Numbered from the stretch's first letter, positions 22,988 through 35,056 are shown. The stretch: 64,000 bases of DNA from Codonopsis lanceolata (GCA_013146195.2 CM028378.1:12004828-12068827); one strand, 5' to 3'. Notes: generated from the sequence alone by a model not told the origin. Numbers and translations: made by a program.

Positions 22988-25037
22988 TTGGCAAACATAT
23001 AATTGGGCCACCGAATTTTTCCACTTTTTACAATTCGGTTATTGAAAGTTTGAAATATCTATTTTGATCATTTAACTTTTGTTCAGTTGCAAGCGATCTC
23101 ATTTTTTGGATGGATGTTAGATTCAACCGTTAAGGTAAGTCAAATATCTATTTTACCCTTCTAAATATCAAGGGATAAACTATTATATTCAGAAAGAGTT
23201 TCAGCTGTAAATAATAGAACTTGGGGAGTTTTGGGTCTCTTCATCTTCATCTTTTCCAATTGAGGGTTACATATCTGGATTTACAGTGAAGGTTACATAA
23301 ATCAACAATATTAGGTTGGTGACCCAACTACAAACATTTGACCAAAAAAGAAACACTCCAAATGGTCAACTCATGAAACAATCGTCGATCCAACAGAAAT
23401 GACATGTTTCCGGTGGCTTCGGAAGTCTGAGATCTGTGTAACTGTTCGGAGATGAAATTGATGATGACGAGATTGTGGGTGCTATGTCGGTGATTGTGTA
23501 ATCTAAATTGAAGTTGGAGTAAGCCAGAGACGAGAGTTGTCGTCCCTATAGAGAGTTTCTTCGTTTGTTATTTCCGATGTTTCTTCATTTGTCTATGGGT
23601 GATGGTAAAACTCATATGAAAGACACAGACCCACTCCATATTCGCCATGAAAAGGGCTTCATCTAAACTCATCCACCTCCATCTGAACTACGCTAAATCC
23701 TACCTAACAATTTGGAGCCCAATGGTGTTAACTATCCTGATGCAAATGGAGAGCACCATTCAAGGGTTAATCAGATCAACATCTCATATTTAGCCTCTTC
23801 AACACATATCAAAATTGCTAACAATTAGATTGAAAATTAAAAAAACCACACACCGCTTTAGATCAGCACATATCTTTTCAAAACTTATTTTTCGGTCACG
23901 GCCAAACCAATCAGGACCCTACCAATAGCTCCAGCCACCGCTGCCAACCTAGGGTCGGACGTCGCCTTGAAAAACGCACCGGTACCCAACCAAGTGACCA
24001 CGATGTTCATCACATCATCTGTATCCCTAACTGCCACCCCTTAGACGCCTTGACACCCTCTATCAAACCCTTACCGGCACCAACGACGGCGTCGCCAAGG
24101 TAACCGATGCATGTGTAGTGGAAGAGACGTGGCCGAATCTGGGACTTTGATTTGAGGGGGAGCGAACTTGGAGATGAGAAGGAGCAATCCAGATCTGGGT
24201 CAAATAGTCGAACTCAGTTCACCGACCGGTTTGGTTCGGTTTTGGTCGAAGATGATTCGGTTTCGGTTTCAACAATTGGAAAATCACTCGGTTCGGTTCA
24301 CAGTTTTTGGTATCGAACCGAATCAAACCAGCATATATATTTTTATTTATTTATTATATAATGTATATTATAATATATATATATATATATATATACTAAA
24401 CAAACAAAATCTTGATTGTTAGAGGAGTATTATTTTTTCTATTATTTGTATTTATTTTGGAACTTGTATTGTAATCTTTATGATAATTTTATTTTACTAG
24501 GCTATTATCTAACTTTGATGTTAATTCCAGATTAAAATCTTATTTTTATTCTTATTCTTAATGATGGTTAAGTTGATTAAAAATAATTTACATAAACCAT
24601 AAAACCAAACAAAACCAAACCGAACCGAGTGGTTTGGTTCGGTTTGAAATTTTTGGAACCAATGAGTTGCGGTTCGGTTTATGGTTTTGACTTAAACCAA
24701 ACCGAACCACTTACACCCTTAATTTCCGACTAAAAGGAAGATGAAGATGGGTGGGGGAGGGGGGGCTGGCATGAGTTGATTATTTTTTAATTATACTTTG
24801 ATCCCTTTCTCTTTAAACAAATGTCATATGTAATTTTTTTTAAGTTAGACTCTTTTGTATTTAAAAGGGTAAAATAGATATTTGACTTAACTTAACGGTT
24901 GAATTTAACGTCCATCCAAAAAATGAGCTTGCTTGCAACTGGACAAAAGTTGGATGGCCAAAATAGATATTTCAAACTTCCGGTGGCCGAATTGCAAAAA
25001 GTGAGAAAGTTGGGTGGCCCAATTGTGTGTTTTGCTA
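22988..25037. mobile_element. 2.05-kb non-autonomous element with ~180-200-bp TIRs
   Basis: The left arm (22988-23170) and right arm (about 24838-25037) are inverted copies sharing CAATTGGGCC, TTTGAAATATCTATTTTG, AGTTGCAAGC and CTCATTTTTTGGATGGA. A 6-bp direct repeat AGAGAT abuts both ends (22982-22987, 25038-25043). Long TIRs suggest the Mutator-like class, but that class makes 8-10-bp duplications, so the superfamily is open. The interior has no transposase. It holds a gene-like fragment (23885-24145) and, at 24225-24720, GGTTCGGTTTGG-rich sequence ending ACTTACACCCTT that resembles a nested hAT-like MITE. Confidence 0.8.
23885..24145 (-). pseudogene. Gene-like fragment captured inside the TIR element
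   Basis: GC-richer than its surroundings, and it reads as protein in two consecutive frames on the minus strand. The first gives a GYLGDAVVGAGKGLIEGVKA stretch. A one-base shift near 24030 is followed by DDVMNIVVTWLGTGAFFKA and AAVAGAIGRVLIGLAV, ending at a stop at 23885. The Gly/Ala-rich amphipathic or membrane-like character suggests a real coding origin, but I do not recognise the family. The position between TIRs is what a Pack-MULE gene capture would look like. Confidence 0.5.
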
Positions 25038-25104
25038 AGAGATAAAAAGGTTGTTGCTATCCACATTTTCATTTGATACTCAACCATCCTCAAATCAAAC
25101 AGCT

Positions 25105-25655
25105 TAGGGTTGCCAATGGATCAGATTCAGATTAATCAAATTTATATCCGATTTGTTAAGAAATTATCAAATTTGGATTGAATTAAATTTCGAATATTTC
25201 AAAGCTCGATCCATATCCTAAATTTTCAGATTCTGGTTGGATTAAGATTTTATTTGCCTCTTACTAAAATACTGAATAAAATTAATATTGAGGTATTTTT
25301 GCTTAACCAAAGGTCGAATAAAATTAAAGATTGTTGTTTTCAGCTTACACAAGTATGAATAAAAATGTTAGTAACATATTATAATGAGCATAAAAAATTA
25401 TATTTAGTAGAAACAATAATGATTAATGACTAATAATTCAACACAAGTAAATTTTATATGTATAAATTTATAATACTAATATGTTTTGTATATTGGATCG
25501 AATCGAGTTGTTAACTGATCAAAACACTTTAATCCAAATCCAATTATTAAGCTTTCGAATTATCAAATTCGGATCAAAATCATATTGAAAAACAAAATTC
25601 ATATCCTAAATATAGCATCAGATTCCGATCAAAATCTGATCCATTGGCAGGCTTA
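25105..25655. mobile_element. hAT-like MITE with near-perfect 8-bp target duplication
   Basis: Terminal inverted repeats: TAGGGTTGCCAATGGATCAGATT on the left (quoted in part; 25105 on) and the complement of TAAGCCTGCCAATGGATCAGA on the right. Flanks are AAACAGCT (25097-25104) and AAACAGTC (25656-25663), equal in the first six bases. hAT elements make 8-bp duplications. No transposase. Confidence 0.8.
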
Positions 25656-25663
25656 AAACAGTC

Positions 25664-27677
25664 GGATATCTCTCACTCTCTCTCCTAAATTTGATTTTTC
25701 TCTCGTTTTTTACCTTTTTGCAGGTATTTTTTTTTACCATAAAAATGTACACATTTTAAGCTATAACTAGAGACTTGGTTTGCCTCATTTGGACATCAAC
25801 TCAATTTTTTTCCAAAGATAGTTGAATACGTAAAGTTATTGGAGATAAATATAGTGGAGTATGTAAAAATTATTGAAATTAGTGTTAAGCTGTTAAAAAA
25901 GTTTTTTATTTGAGTAGCTTATGAGTATTAAATGAATCTTTATTCATTTTTAATATGTTTAGTATCAAATGCGGAGCATATGAGATACTTTGTTGAACTT
26001 GGTATTAGGCCTTTTACGTTGATCCTTAATTGAATCATAGTTGTTACATAAATGAATCATGCTGGTACATGATAAAAATTTCGGAAAGACGGTTTTATGG
26101 AAATTTTATATAAGATTGATATATTTGACCTGATCAACAATGAGTTGGTAGGTTGAGTTGTGAGAGAGTGAGATTTCGTCTTTCAAATTAAGATTCGTAA
26201 AACGATCACACTCAAGACTCACTCCTAAGACCGGGCCTTAGGCAGACTCATATTTTCACTTGTAATTGAGCTTCGATTTATTAGGTGATTTGTGCGTCTC
26301 ATTTGGATTGAAAACAAAAAGACAGATTTAGACATGCCCAATTGTAGATCAGAAATAACGGGATCACAAATTTTAACTATTAAATAAAAAAAAAACTTCA
26401 AATCACAATTTTATTAGTGCAAAGTTTAAAGAATCACAATTTTGAGCAAGGTCCCTACCCAAAATGACATCGTTTTTGTTAGATAAAAAACTTTTTGTTT
26501 TAGTTGAGCAGAGTCCCTCACCTCAAATAGTGGATCTATCACTACCATGAAACCGTCCAATTTTAAATAATCTTTTTTAAATTTTTAGGTTTTAAAAACA
26601 TCAAACCATTGGTTAATCGTAACCACCCCCATTTACTATTTGAGCATGGTTTGACACCCAATCATGACCATTGATCTCTAACGATAATTTAATCTCAATC
26701 GTTTTTTTGTTTAAATTTAGATATTACTTGTTGTACATGGCTTTAACTGGTGGTTGTAATTGGTTGTTAAACCGATGGTTAACAGTTTTCCCCAAGTTTC
26801 ACTAATCCCAATTGTGGATTTTCAATCGTTTTTGTCCACAATAATATTATCAAACCGCTAAAATCCACTTTCATTAATCGTGATACATAATTTGATAAGG
26901 CGATGCACGCATTTATCACTGTGAGGCATCGATTTGAAACCGCATAGAATCATACCCCTGAAAACGTGCACTTAAGCGATTTGATAATATTATAGGTACT
27001 AAAGTGGTTAAAAATCCATAAGGGGGTCCAACCCGAAATTTTCCCCAGTTTCTAACCCAATATGCTATGGACCAACTTATGGGGAACCATAAAAACACAT
27101 ACTACCAAATTGACAACATTTGTCACCGCTAGAATACTCCCCCTAACAACATTTCTAGTTTTCTACCCAAAACATTAATGAATGATCGATTGTTGTGAAG
27201 TATCAATAAGAAAATGACATGCATGTAATAATAGTGGTAAAAATTGTAAAATGCTATAACGTAGGGGTTTTTGCATTAGATGTTTATAGTTAAACCCATG
27301 CCTCTAAATTTTTTTTCCTTGTAAACGCATTTGAGAAAAACACTATTTTTATAAACATAGTAGTTGTATACGCAACACATTTTTAAAACGGTTCAAATTT
27401 AAGTGTTTTAAAACGCTGCATTGAAACTCTTTAAAAGAGAAAACGCTAATTTTGTTGCCAGCGTTTTGGTAAAAACGCTCCACCGAACAAGCACTTAGAT
27501 ACACTTGTATAATGCATTTTTATTCAGGAATTTGGTCTGTGCATGTCAGCATGTAACATAATTGATTGATTAATCAGCATTAGAGAAGTAAACTAAATTG
27601 ATTTGGGACAATACTTACTATTAAAACGATAATACGTATAAAATGAGTCTTTCCTAAAGGCGTTTACTACAACTAAG
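25664..27677. other. Intergenic, no gene seen
   Basis: AT-rich sequence with no frame resembling a protein. It includes a hairpin repeat at 26841-26993 and, near 27240-27490, TTTTAAAACGCT-like repeats that look like a decayed MITE. Confidence 0.5.
26841..26993. repeat. 153-bp inverted-repeat hairpin
   Basis: Arms at 26841-26859 (ATAATATTATCAAACCGCT) and 26975-26993 are complementary at 18 of 19 positions. The loop contains GGCGATGCACGC and GAGGCATCGAT, the same CGATGCA core seen in the 58-63 kb cluster. Confidence 0.75.
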
Positions 27678-28906
27678 TGTGATGACCCGACCCGGATTAT
27701 AATGCAAAATTTCAAGTCGGACCGTCCAAATAGACACGAGTCAAGCATGCGCAAGTAGGAATATAAAATTTTACATGACGCAACATGACAAACGAATAAC
27801 AACTCGGCTACACTTGGCAGGAAAATAACATAAAATAAACAAGTCTTCGGCGACGTTATAGCCGGAACCCAACAACTACTCCTAAAATTATAACGCATGC
27901 ATAACAATAACCTCTACGACCACAACATGCCGGAGATAACAAAAAACAATAATAATTTAAAAGAGTATAAAGCGGAATAAGCTATAGTGAACCATCACAT
28001 ATATACAAGCTTGACATAGATGTCGGCGTACAAAAGATTCATAGTATCGAATATCCAAGAGTTTTACAACAACAACAAATTCCCAAAGTCAAGTCTAGGT
28101 TACTTGCTTCCCATCGTCCTTGCCAAAATAAAAGACTAACTATACATAGTCTCAAAAGAACAACCTCCAAGCTCACTAGCTATAAAGCTCGGATACGACG
28201 AATCTAGCGAGGATCTCCGCCTTGGCTCGGATCTAAGGAAAACAAAACAAACAAATAGGGTAAGTCATAAAGACTTAGTAAGCTACAAAAAATACAAGTT
28301 TATGTCATGACATATCATTTATCATAAGTATGGGACATGGTCATCAAAAATCACTCAGCACATTATTCACAAAAGTGCGAGTAATAAATCATACAAGTAG
28401 GATATGATATAGACCCGACCGCTACGTAGCTCCTGCAATAAACTGTGTTAACTCATTTTCATGTCATCGATGTCTTGTGAATGCATTGACTTGTATCGAA
28501 AACCGCCTCGATTTAACTAGAAATCTAGTGATGCATGTATTGATACGGCAAAGGGGCTACTTCCCCACTGCGGCCCACAGTAGAGGCGTGTGTGAGGTCC
28601 CAAGTGCGGCGATCCATAGCGAGCACGGATCTCACAATTTGTGAAGGCGATGCATCGTCCCACCCTGACGTATAAATCAAACCAAATAATGCCAGCTTGA
28701 CTCAATATGATGCACAAGTAGATATTTACTCGTCATAAGCAAATAAAGATCAAATTCGAAAAGAGCGAACTCATCCAACCAAGTAGGCTAATTGTCTTTA
28801 CCATAAATCATGTCAAGGCAATTCATTGCTCATAACCAAATAATTACAAACGACCTCAATTACACATAATTAGAACCAACGAACCCTTTGCGTTCATATT
28901 TTAACA
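27678..28906 (+). repeat. Candidate LTR (1.23 kb) ending at a primer-binding site
   Basis: Starts TGTGATGACCCGACCCGG, a start style seen in plant LTRs, and ends TTTTAACA directly before a tRNA-Met primer-binding site at 28907. No second copy is in the window. It does not match the LTR at 30687, so it may belong to a different element or only partly be LTR. Confidence 0.45.
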
Positions 28907-28919
28907 TGGTATCAGAGCC
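28907..28919 (+). promoter_or_regulatory. tRNA-Met primer-binding site
   Basis: TGGTATCAGAGCC follows AACA, as after an LTR. GCGAACCCTTTGC-type sequence occurs on both sides of it (around 28879 and 28920), a small local duplication. Confidence 0.8.
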
Positions 28920-29911
28920 AGCGAACCCTTTGCATTCCTGGATTAATTTGGAGAATCAAGACCGATCGAGAGGAAGAGGCGGAGGGTTAGCCAAAATTTC
29001 GATGGTCAGAAGAAACCCAAACAGGCCAAACGGCATAATCCAATTTTTGTTTGGGCTAATTGCAAATCAATCTCTCATTCTATCCATCTAACCTTCATCC
29101 ACAAACAAATGATACTCATCGATACTTGATTCTTCATTTATCTCGAATCAGGCTAGACAATTTCTAGTCAAGGTGCTCAATATCAAATATCGATGTCTTC
29201 AACAACGGTGTTACCAAAGAAGAAGTTCATCAAGAAGTTTCAACCTCATTTATCTTACAAATTTCAACCCCATTAATCAAGATTTTCATCATCTGCTTCT
29301 AATTGGTCAGTTTCGCTTGTTCATCTTCTAATTCTTATATTTCTTTATCTCTTCTGAGCTTCTTCGCAAATCTTGATTAGGTAGTGTTGTGAAATGGGGG
29401 CGAATCTAAGAAATGGGAGTTGATGGTAACGGGTCGGTGTCTGACCAACATTGCGGTGATTAAAAATTGGGGTCTTCTTTCTTTCAAAAATTTTAAAATC
29501 TAACACTGAAATTCCTTTTAAACTTTTTACACTCCAAAGTCTTGATTTCGGGTTCTTAAACTCCATAATTCCAGAAAGTAGGAGACTGCCACCCCAATTT
29601 GCCTGATCTTGTTTTTTTGAAATTCCTCTTGTTATTCTTGTGTTGTTGGTTTTCTCTCCCTAATCCGATCTCAGCCCTCTCCGATTTCGTTAGCATTCTT
29701 TAGAGAAAACATGGCCGGCCGGCACAATTTTATGGTTGGTCGAGCTTCTACGATCTAATTCTTTGGAAAATTTTCCATCAGAGTTTCTTTCCCTCAAATT
29801 ATCAAGGTTTATGTGAGATTGTTAATCTTGTTAATCTTGTTGACAAACGAGAAGCATACCTACACATCCTTTGTAATATTGGTGGTCTTCTTACTATTTT
29901 TCGAAGTTTGT

Positions 29912-30076
29912 GGGAAACAAGGCAAAAGTGCAATTAGGATTTAAAAAAACAGCAGCAAGTCTTTTATTGCTTTCAAGTTTCAAACCACTGTGCCGAAGGG
30001 TTGTTACATGCGTCCAGCAAGAGGCATTATTGCTCCTGGAGAAAGTCTTATCACAACTGTGCTCAAGTTTGTGGAT
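29912..30076 (+). pseudogene. VAP/MSP-domain fragment, intronless, inside retroelement
   Basis: A 55-codon stretch resembles the major sperm protein domain of plant VAP proteins (ER membrane-contact proteins, PVA4-like): GKQGKSAIRI, KSFIAFKFQTTVPKGCYMRP, and RGIIAPGESLITTVLKFVD. There is an in-frame TAA after AIRI and a TAG just past the end, so it is dead. No intron interrupts it, consistent with a cDNA-derived capture by the surrounding retroelement, though a single genomic exon cannot be excluded. Flanking parts of the VAP protein are not seen. Confidence 0.65.
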
Positions 30077-30320
30077 GCTTAGGATGCAGCAGATGCTCAG
30101 TTTCATATGAATGGGCAGATAGTTTCTGAAAAGGGAGATTTTGTTGTTCTTGTTGAACTTTTTTTCTTGACAAAGTCAAATATTGATTTGGTTGATATAT
30201 CTCTTTGTGGACGATATTCGATCCACAATTTTTTTGATTAAGGATGTAATCTTACGGACAAAAATGTTCGATTTTTGGGATACTCCTTCGTCTTCTAATC
30301 ACCATTGATCGAGTAAGCTT

Positions 30321-30492
30321 TTCGGGGTACTGATCCGTTTGTGGGCTCCGATCAACTTGCTCAACATCTACTACAAGTGTTCGGGGTGATCCGTTTGTGG
30401 GCTCCGATTAACTTGCTCTACATCTACTACAAGTGTTTCGGGGTGATCCGTTTGTGAGCTCCGATCAACTTGCTTGACATCTTGTTAAAGAT
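30321..30492 (+). repeat. Three tandem copies of a ~58-bp unit
   Basis: The unit starts TTCGGGGTGATCCGTTTGTG and includes GCTCCGATCAACTTGCT. Starts are at 30321, 30380 and 30437. It lies in the remnant's 3' interior. GGCCCA..GAGGC phrases repeat loosely just downstream (30510-30630). Confidence 0.85.
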
Positions 30493-30686
30493 TGTTACTA
30501 TTCAGGCCCAAAGAGGCAATTCAGCTAAATTGTGGCTCATTTGATTCAGACCCATAGAGGCCTATTTGCCGTAAAGGCTAATTTGATTTGTATTGGCCCA
30601 AGAGGCCCGGCCTATTGAGGCTCATTTGTTTGTATCTTTCCGATTCAATCATTTCACAATAGTTGCGTATGCGAGTTGAGGGGGAG

Positions 30687-30948
30687 TGTTAAAAATATAG
30701 GCCCGATCAATGTAAGCTCAATTGGGCCCATTTACTTTGTTAGTCCATTTACTTAGTTTTAGTTAAATAGGTTTGTAATAAAGGATTAAATACTAATCTA
30801 ATTCATTCAATTAAATACACGGTGTCTCTTCTTTCTATTGACTTCAACCGCTTATTCTCTTCCTCTCTCTCTCTCTCATCTCCGGCCACCACCGTCAATG
30901 GTGGTGGTCCGGCTACTCTAAAATTGTCTCAATCTAAAATTTTTAACA
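30687..30948 (+). repeat. 3' LTR of copia-like remnant (262 bp)
   Basis: Starts TGTTAAAAAT right after the polypurine tract and ends ATTTTTAACA, a perfect 10-bp terminal inverted repeat. P450 coding sequence starts immediately after it. Confidence 0.8.
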
Positions 30949-31195
30949 GATTGATATCAGAGGAAGGAAGGGCCAGGATTGAGACATCAAGCAAGTTCTT
31001 GGATTTTAGCTCAGGGCCTAGAATATGTCCAGGAAAAGAGTTGGCTTTGACTAGAATGAAGGCTGTGGTAGCCACTATTGTCCACAATTACCATGTTCAA
31101 GTAGTGGCAGGCCAAGAAGTGATCCTGCTAGTTCCAGCATTCTTCACATTAAGCATGGGTTAAAGGTTAGGATCACAAAAAGATGGAACAATTGA
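30949..31195 (+). pseudogene. Cytochrome P450 C-terminal fragment (CYP86/CYP96-like)
   Basis: The fragment starts directly at the LTR border and reads LISEEGRARIE, then the heme-binding loop FSSGPRICPG (FxxGxRxCxG with the Cys thiolate ligand), ELALTRMKAVVA and NYHVQVVAG. This pattern is typical of CYP86/CYP96 fatty-acid or alkane hydroxylases. A one-base frameshift near 31138 precedes the terminal HGLKVRITKRW and a TGA at 31193-31195. The first ~420 residues of a normal P450 are absent from the window. The retroelement most likely inserted into or next to this exon, and the upstream part was lost. Confidence 0.85.
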
Positions 31196-31783
31196 TCCAT
31201 CAGAAACACAAAAACAGGTTTCTATTAATCCTTCTTTGTTGCTTGATCTGTTGGACGTCGTTCATCATCTAATTTGAATAGTGTCCCCTTGCACTGTAAA
31301 GTAAATGTTTTTTAACTATTGAAATAGTTTTACTCCATATCAATGATGGATAGTGATGTTTCAAGAGATGAAAAGGTGATGAACAAGTCTCAGGTGCCAC
31401 AATTGAGTATCAAAAACTACATCAGAATTCAGAACAATGAGATTGTTGCAAGACAATGCGAGCCGTTTCTTCTTTGAGTGACTGAACTGCATAGGTTACT
31501 TTGTCCTTGAGTTATTCGGCTGCTTCGTTAAAAAAATAATCCCTCATGATCTGATGGACTAAACGAATAATTTACAAAAGCAAAATTCACTTCATAAAAA
31601 TCTATAGTCACATAAATAGACACCAGAACATAAATTAAAACCTCGAGTATAACAATTAATATAAAATAAATCACTCGTTTTTTCGCACAAGGAATGCGAT
31701 TATAGACCATTCTCCATTTGGGCCTGTTAAGGGTATCACTCTCTGAGCAATTTAATTAATGCCGTGGATCTTGCATTCTTCAG
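31196..31783. other. Intergenic between P450 fragment and DUF642 gene
   Basis: No gene seen. The right part should contain the DUF642 3' UTR (minus strand). Confidence 0.5.
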
Positions 31784-34700
31784 TTAGGCATGTTGAGGGT
31801 ATCGCTCACTAATCAATTTAACGTTGTCGATCACTGGACCACAGAGAGAACCAGAGTTGTCACTCTTCATGTGATAATATGTGCTGAGGAACCTAACTCG
31901 TGTGCGATACGAATCAGCCTTAAACCTAAGTTTTCCCAGCTTGAATCTACCTTTGCCACTTGATGTGTAAGGAACCTGCACCGTAACTCTCCCTGCAAAA
32001 GCCTCAACCATCATGGACCCTTCACAAGAATTTTTAGCATCCCCCACGGCAAATGTGAGGACATAAATCTTTCCAGGTTTGGTCTTAACGATTTGGGCAA
32101 TGGCACTTTCTTTTCCAGCTACTAGCTCCACAGCCCGTTTGCCCTCAGGCACCGCGTAGTGTTCTGAGTCTAGGTATTTTACAGCTTTTAGGGATTCGAT
32201 CATCCAACCAGGTAATGGAGAATGGTCATCCTCGATATTGGGAGGAATTAGGACACCCCCTTCTAATGCATTAGGGAGCACGAATGGACCCTCTTCAAAA
32301 TTGCCATTCTTCATTAAATTATCTGCAACAGCAAATAAAAAAAGAAAAAAGAAAATAATATAAGATGACGATGTATACTTTAAAAGTTATTATTTGGACT
32401 GGGCTGAAACTTACCTCTAGTTCTTTTGGGAGTTTTCAAGGCCTTCAATGCAACAGAATCAATAAGTGGGCCACAAGCTGGGTCTTTCTCCACACTTGGG
32501 TTATGGATTGAGATCTCCAAATTACTGGACTCTGCCAAGAAGCCCCACGAGTATGTGTCCCAACCATTGCTACTGTACATAGTTTGCATTGGTAGTATTC
32601 CCGAGTCATAGGCCTCGGCATTCGGTGATACCGACACGTTCAATTTCTCCTCCTGCGCACAAGTTCTAGCCACATTGAATGAGAGGGAATAGAACAGTCC
32701 GTTTGTGACCTGGACCTTAGTCTTTATCAACGCATCTTCCCCGAGCCGAACAGCATGATCTCCATCGGGGACAACAAGCAACATGTCACCTTGTTTTTGA
32801 CCAGATTTTATGTACTCGACGTAACCGGAGATCTCCCAACTTGGTATGGCGAGACGCTCCAGCACTTTGGTGCCTTTCATTTGGGAGGGCTTTGGGCCGA
32901 GCTCGAACTTGCCATTTGGCAATATTCCTGAAAATGGAGAATAAAATTAGGAGAAATATATATTCCTAATTATTTATCTTTCTTGAAAGTAGATGATTAG
33001 TCTGTTGCCACCAATTCTGTTGCTGGAATAAGATGATAAGAAAAAGATTGCTGCGAACATGCGATCACGTGTATTTGTTGATTGATCACGTGACAAAAGG
33101 GAATGGGCAATTTAATTTGTCTTTTTCTTGTGCCTGGACCTGGAAATATGAGAAGTGAGAACATGGCTGGACATAACGTGGTGCTATATTTCTCTACTAG
33201 CATGTGGGGTGTGGGGTAGTAATTATTACTCCCTCCCTCTGTTTCAACCAAAGAATTTCTATTTGAAAAGTCTATTTATTAAGGGATATATTAATATTAT
33301 TAAAATTAGTAATAATTACAAAAGTTGGGATAACAATACAAATGAAAGGTAAAGATGAAATATTATAAAAATTATAAACATAATTTTTGAAAATAAACTC
33401 TTAAAATAAAATATTGCAAAATAATACGGTTTACTTTTTGCCTAAAATAAATGAAAGTTGAACCAAACTTGCTGCTGGGCTGGGAGATCGGTAACAAGAG
33501 TTGGTTCAATTGTTCAATGGTGTGAAAATTTCCCAGGGACAAGTCATTAATTTATTGAAATCGTCGTCTTACACACACAAAACCTTAAAGTAATAGAAAA
33601 TGTTTACACTAATTCATCGGATTGCATTAAACTATATACGCATTTTATTGGGTACATATTTATGTGTTAATCATTTAAAAAATTATTTTTTAGATGAAAA
33701 TTTAACATATTATTATTATTGTTTTCAAAATAAAAAAATCAGTAATTTGTAGGTAGGGTGTACTGTATAGATTAACAATAACATTGTTGAGTTATTACAC
33801 AAATAAAATGCTTGTAATGTCCACCAAAAATAGGTCCCGTAATCACAAATTACTCGACACAACCTGATCTTAACGGGTCAATTTGGGTCATGTTAAAGCG
33901 AATTGAACCCATTGCCCATTTCCGACCCGTTATTTTTTGCTATATAAATGTGAGTTGTTTGATGGAACATTGTAAAACGAGTCGATCTATTCTGACCCAT
34001 TACTCATTTCAACCTAATTTATTTCAACCCTTTTAATTTTAAATTATAACGAGTCACGACTCGATTCTCGTTTCAACCCAACTCAATCGCCAAGCACTAT
34101 CCAAAAATATCCGCAATAAGTCTTTATTGACTCTTCTTTAATTCCATATTTATGGTAGGCCAACAACCTGGCAGTGGCAGGTAGTTAATAGCCGAAGGCG
34201 CAAATCCCCTTGCTAAATGGCCCTGGCTACGTTTCTGCTTGCGTTGTTCTTGTTCCATGATTTTGCTGTAAAGAAATTATCGTCTTCGGCCAGCCCAGCC
34301 AGCGGTTAGCCCTATTCCAAGAACATTATGCAATCTTGAATGTTGGCCAGCCCCAGCCCCACAACAACCTTCAAGCTTGCAGCAGGTAAGATCACTTCTC
34401 ATTGGTGTTGCTTCAACAACAATAATGAGAAGTGATCGACTATACTTCTCTCATTCTCGTGAATAAGAACTGAACACCACCGTGATTTAAAATCACTAGT
34501 ACTGTACACCTTTGAACATCTTTTATCAACAATCTTACGTACAATCACACCGTTCAAGATTTTCTCTCTCGCGCAACCTCAATATTTGAAAATGGCTGCC
34601 TTCACCAAATAATAACAGTCGTACCAATTTCTAAAGCGAAAATGAAGATCAAATATGCATATTTAGATCGATCGGGTAATAGTAATAGGAGTAATTTTAA

Positions 34701-34807
34701 TTAAAGCAAAGATAAAGTCATAGGAATTGAAGCATACCATCAGTGAAGGATAATGCAACATGGCACGTTACTGAAAGTAGTAGCAAGCTCACACTAAACC
34801 TCTTCAT
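31784..34807 (-). CDS. Secreted DUF642 cell-wall protein (3 exons, complete)
   Basis: Coding exons (minus strand) are 34738-34807, 32415-32927 and 31784-32322, joined by GT-AG introns in correct phase. They give 374 codons, 373 residues, matching the family's usual ~370. Exon 1 encodes a signal peptide (MKRFSVSLLLLSVTCHVALS). The mature protein has two galactose-binding-like domains. Each starts NGxFExGP (about residues 28 and 200) and ends in the conserved CGPxIDxV motif (ACGPLIDSV; LCGPVIDNV). DUF642 proteins are plant cell-wall proteins linked to pectin methylesterase regulation, germination and development; that role is family knowledge. Intron 1 (1.8 kb) holds a Stowaway-like remnant starting near 33229, AACGGGTC-type hAT-like debris (33840-34090) and a strong hairpin at 34390-34437. 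No breaks seen. Confidence 0.95.
34390..34437. repeat. Perfect 14-bp inverted repeat in DUF642 intron 1
   Basis: GATCACTTCTCATT (34390-34403) and AATGAGAAGTGATC (34424-34437) are exact complements around a 20-base loop that itself contains GTTG..CAAC. Confidence 0.9.
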
Positions 34808-35056
34808 GTTCACGGCTCACGCACCAGAAGAGAATAAAGAGAAAGAGCCGAAGTGGGGGGAGAGTGGGCGTATGCGTGCGTTTTGTCGAAATGACAGGGG
34901 TAAGCACCGGCTTTTATCAATTTCTGTTCAGGAGAAAGCCACTGGCTTCTAAGAAAATAACAGGAAATGCCACTGGAACTTTCTATAGGAGTTGCTCGAT
35001 CCCTCCCAATTTATACGTCCATCTATATATAAAGCCTAGGTAATCTAAAAATAGTA

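Larger units (their letters stand above)
28907..30948 (+). mobile_element. Non-coding copia-like remnant: PBS, interior, polypurine tract, 3' LTR
   Basis: From the primer-binding site at 28907 the interior runs to a polypurine tract TTGAGGGGGAG (30676-30686) and an LTR (30687-30948). No gag or pol is recognisable; the interior instead holds a host VAP-like fragment and a small tandem repeat. The matching left LTR is missing, so the two ends may come from different insertions. Confidence 0.6.

Noticed and set aside
28907..30948. Treating 27678-28906 and 30687-30948 as the LTR pair of one element
   Set aside because: They do not match in sequence or length apart from the final TTTTAACA.
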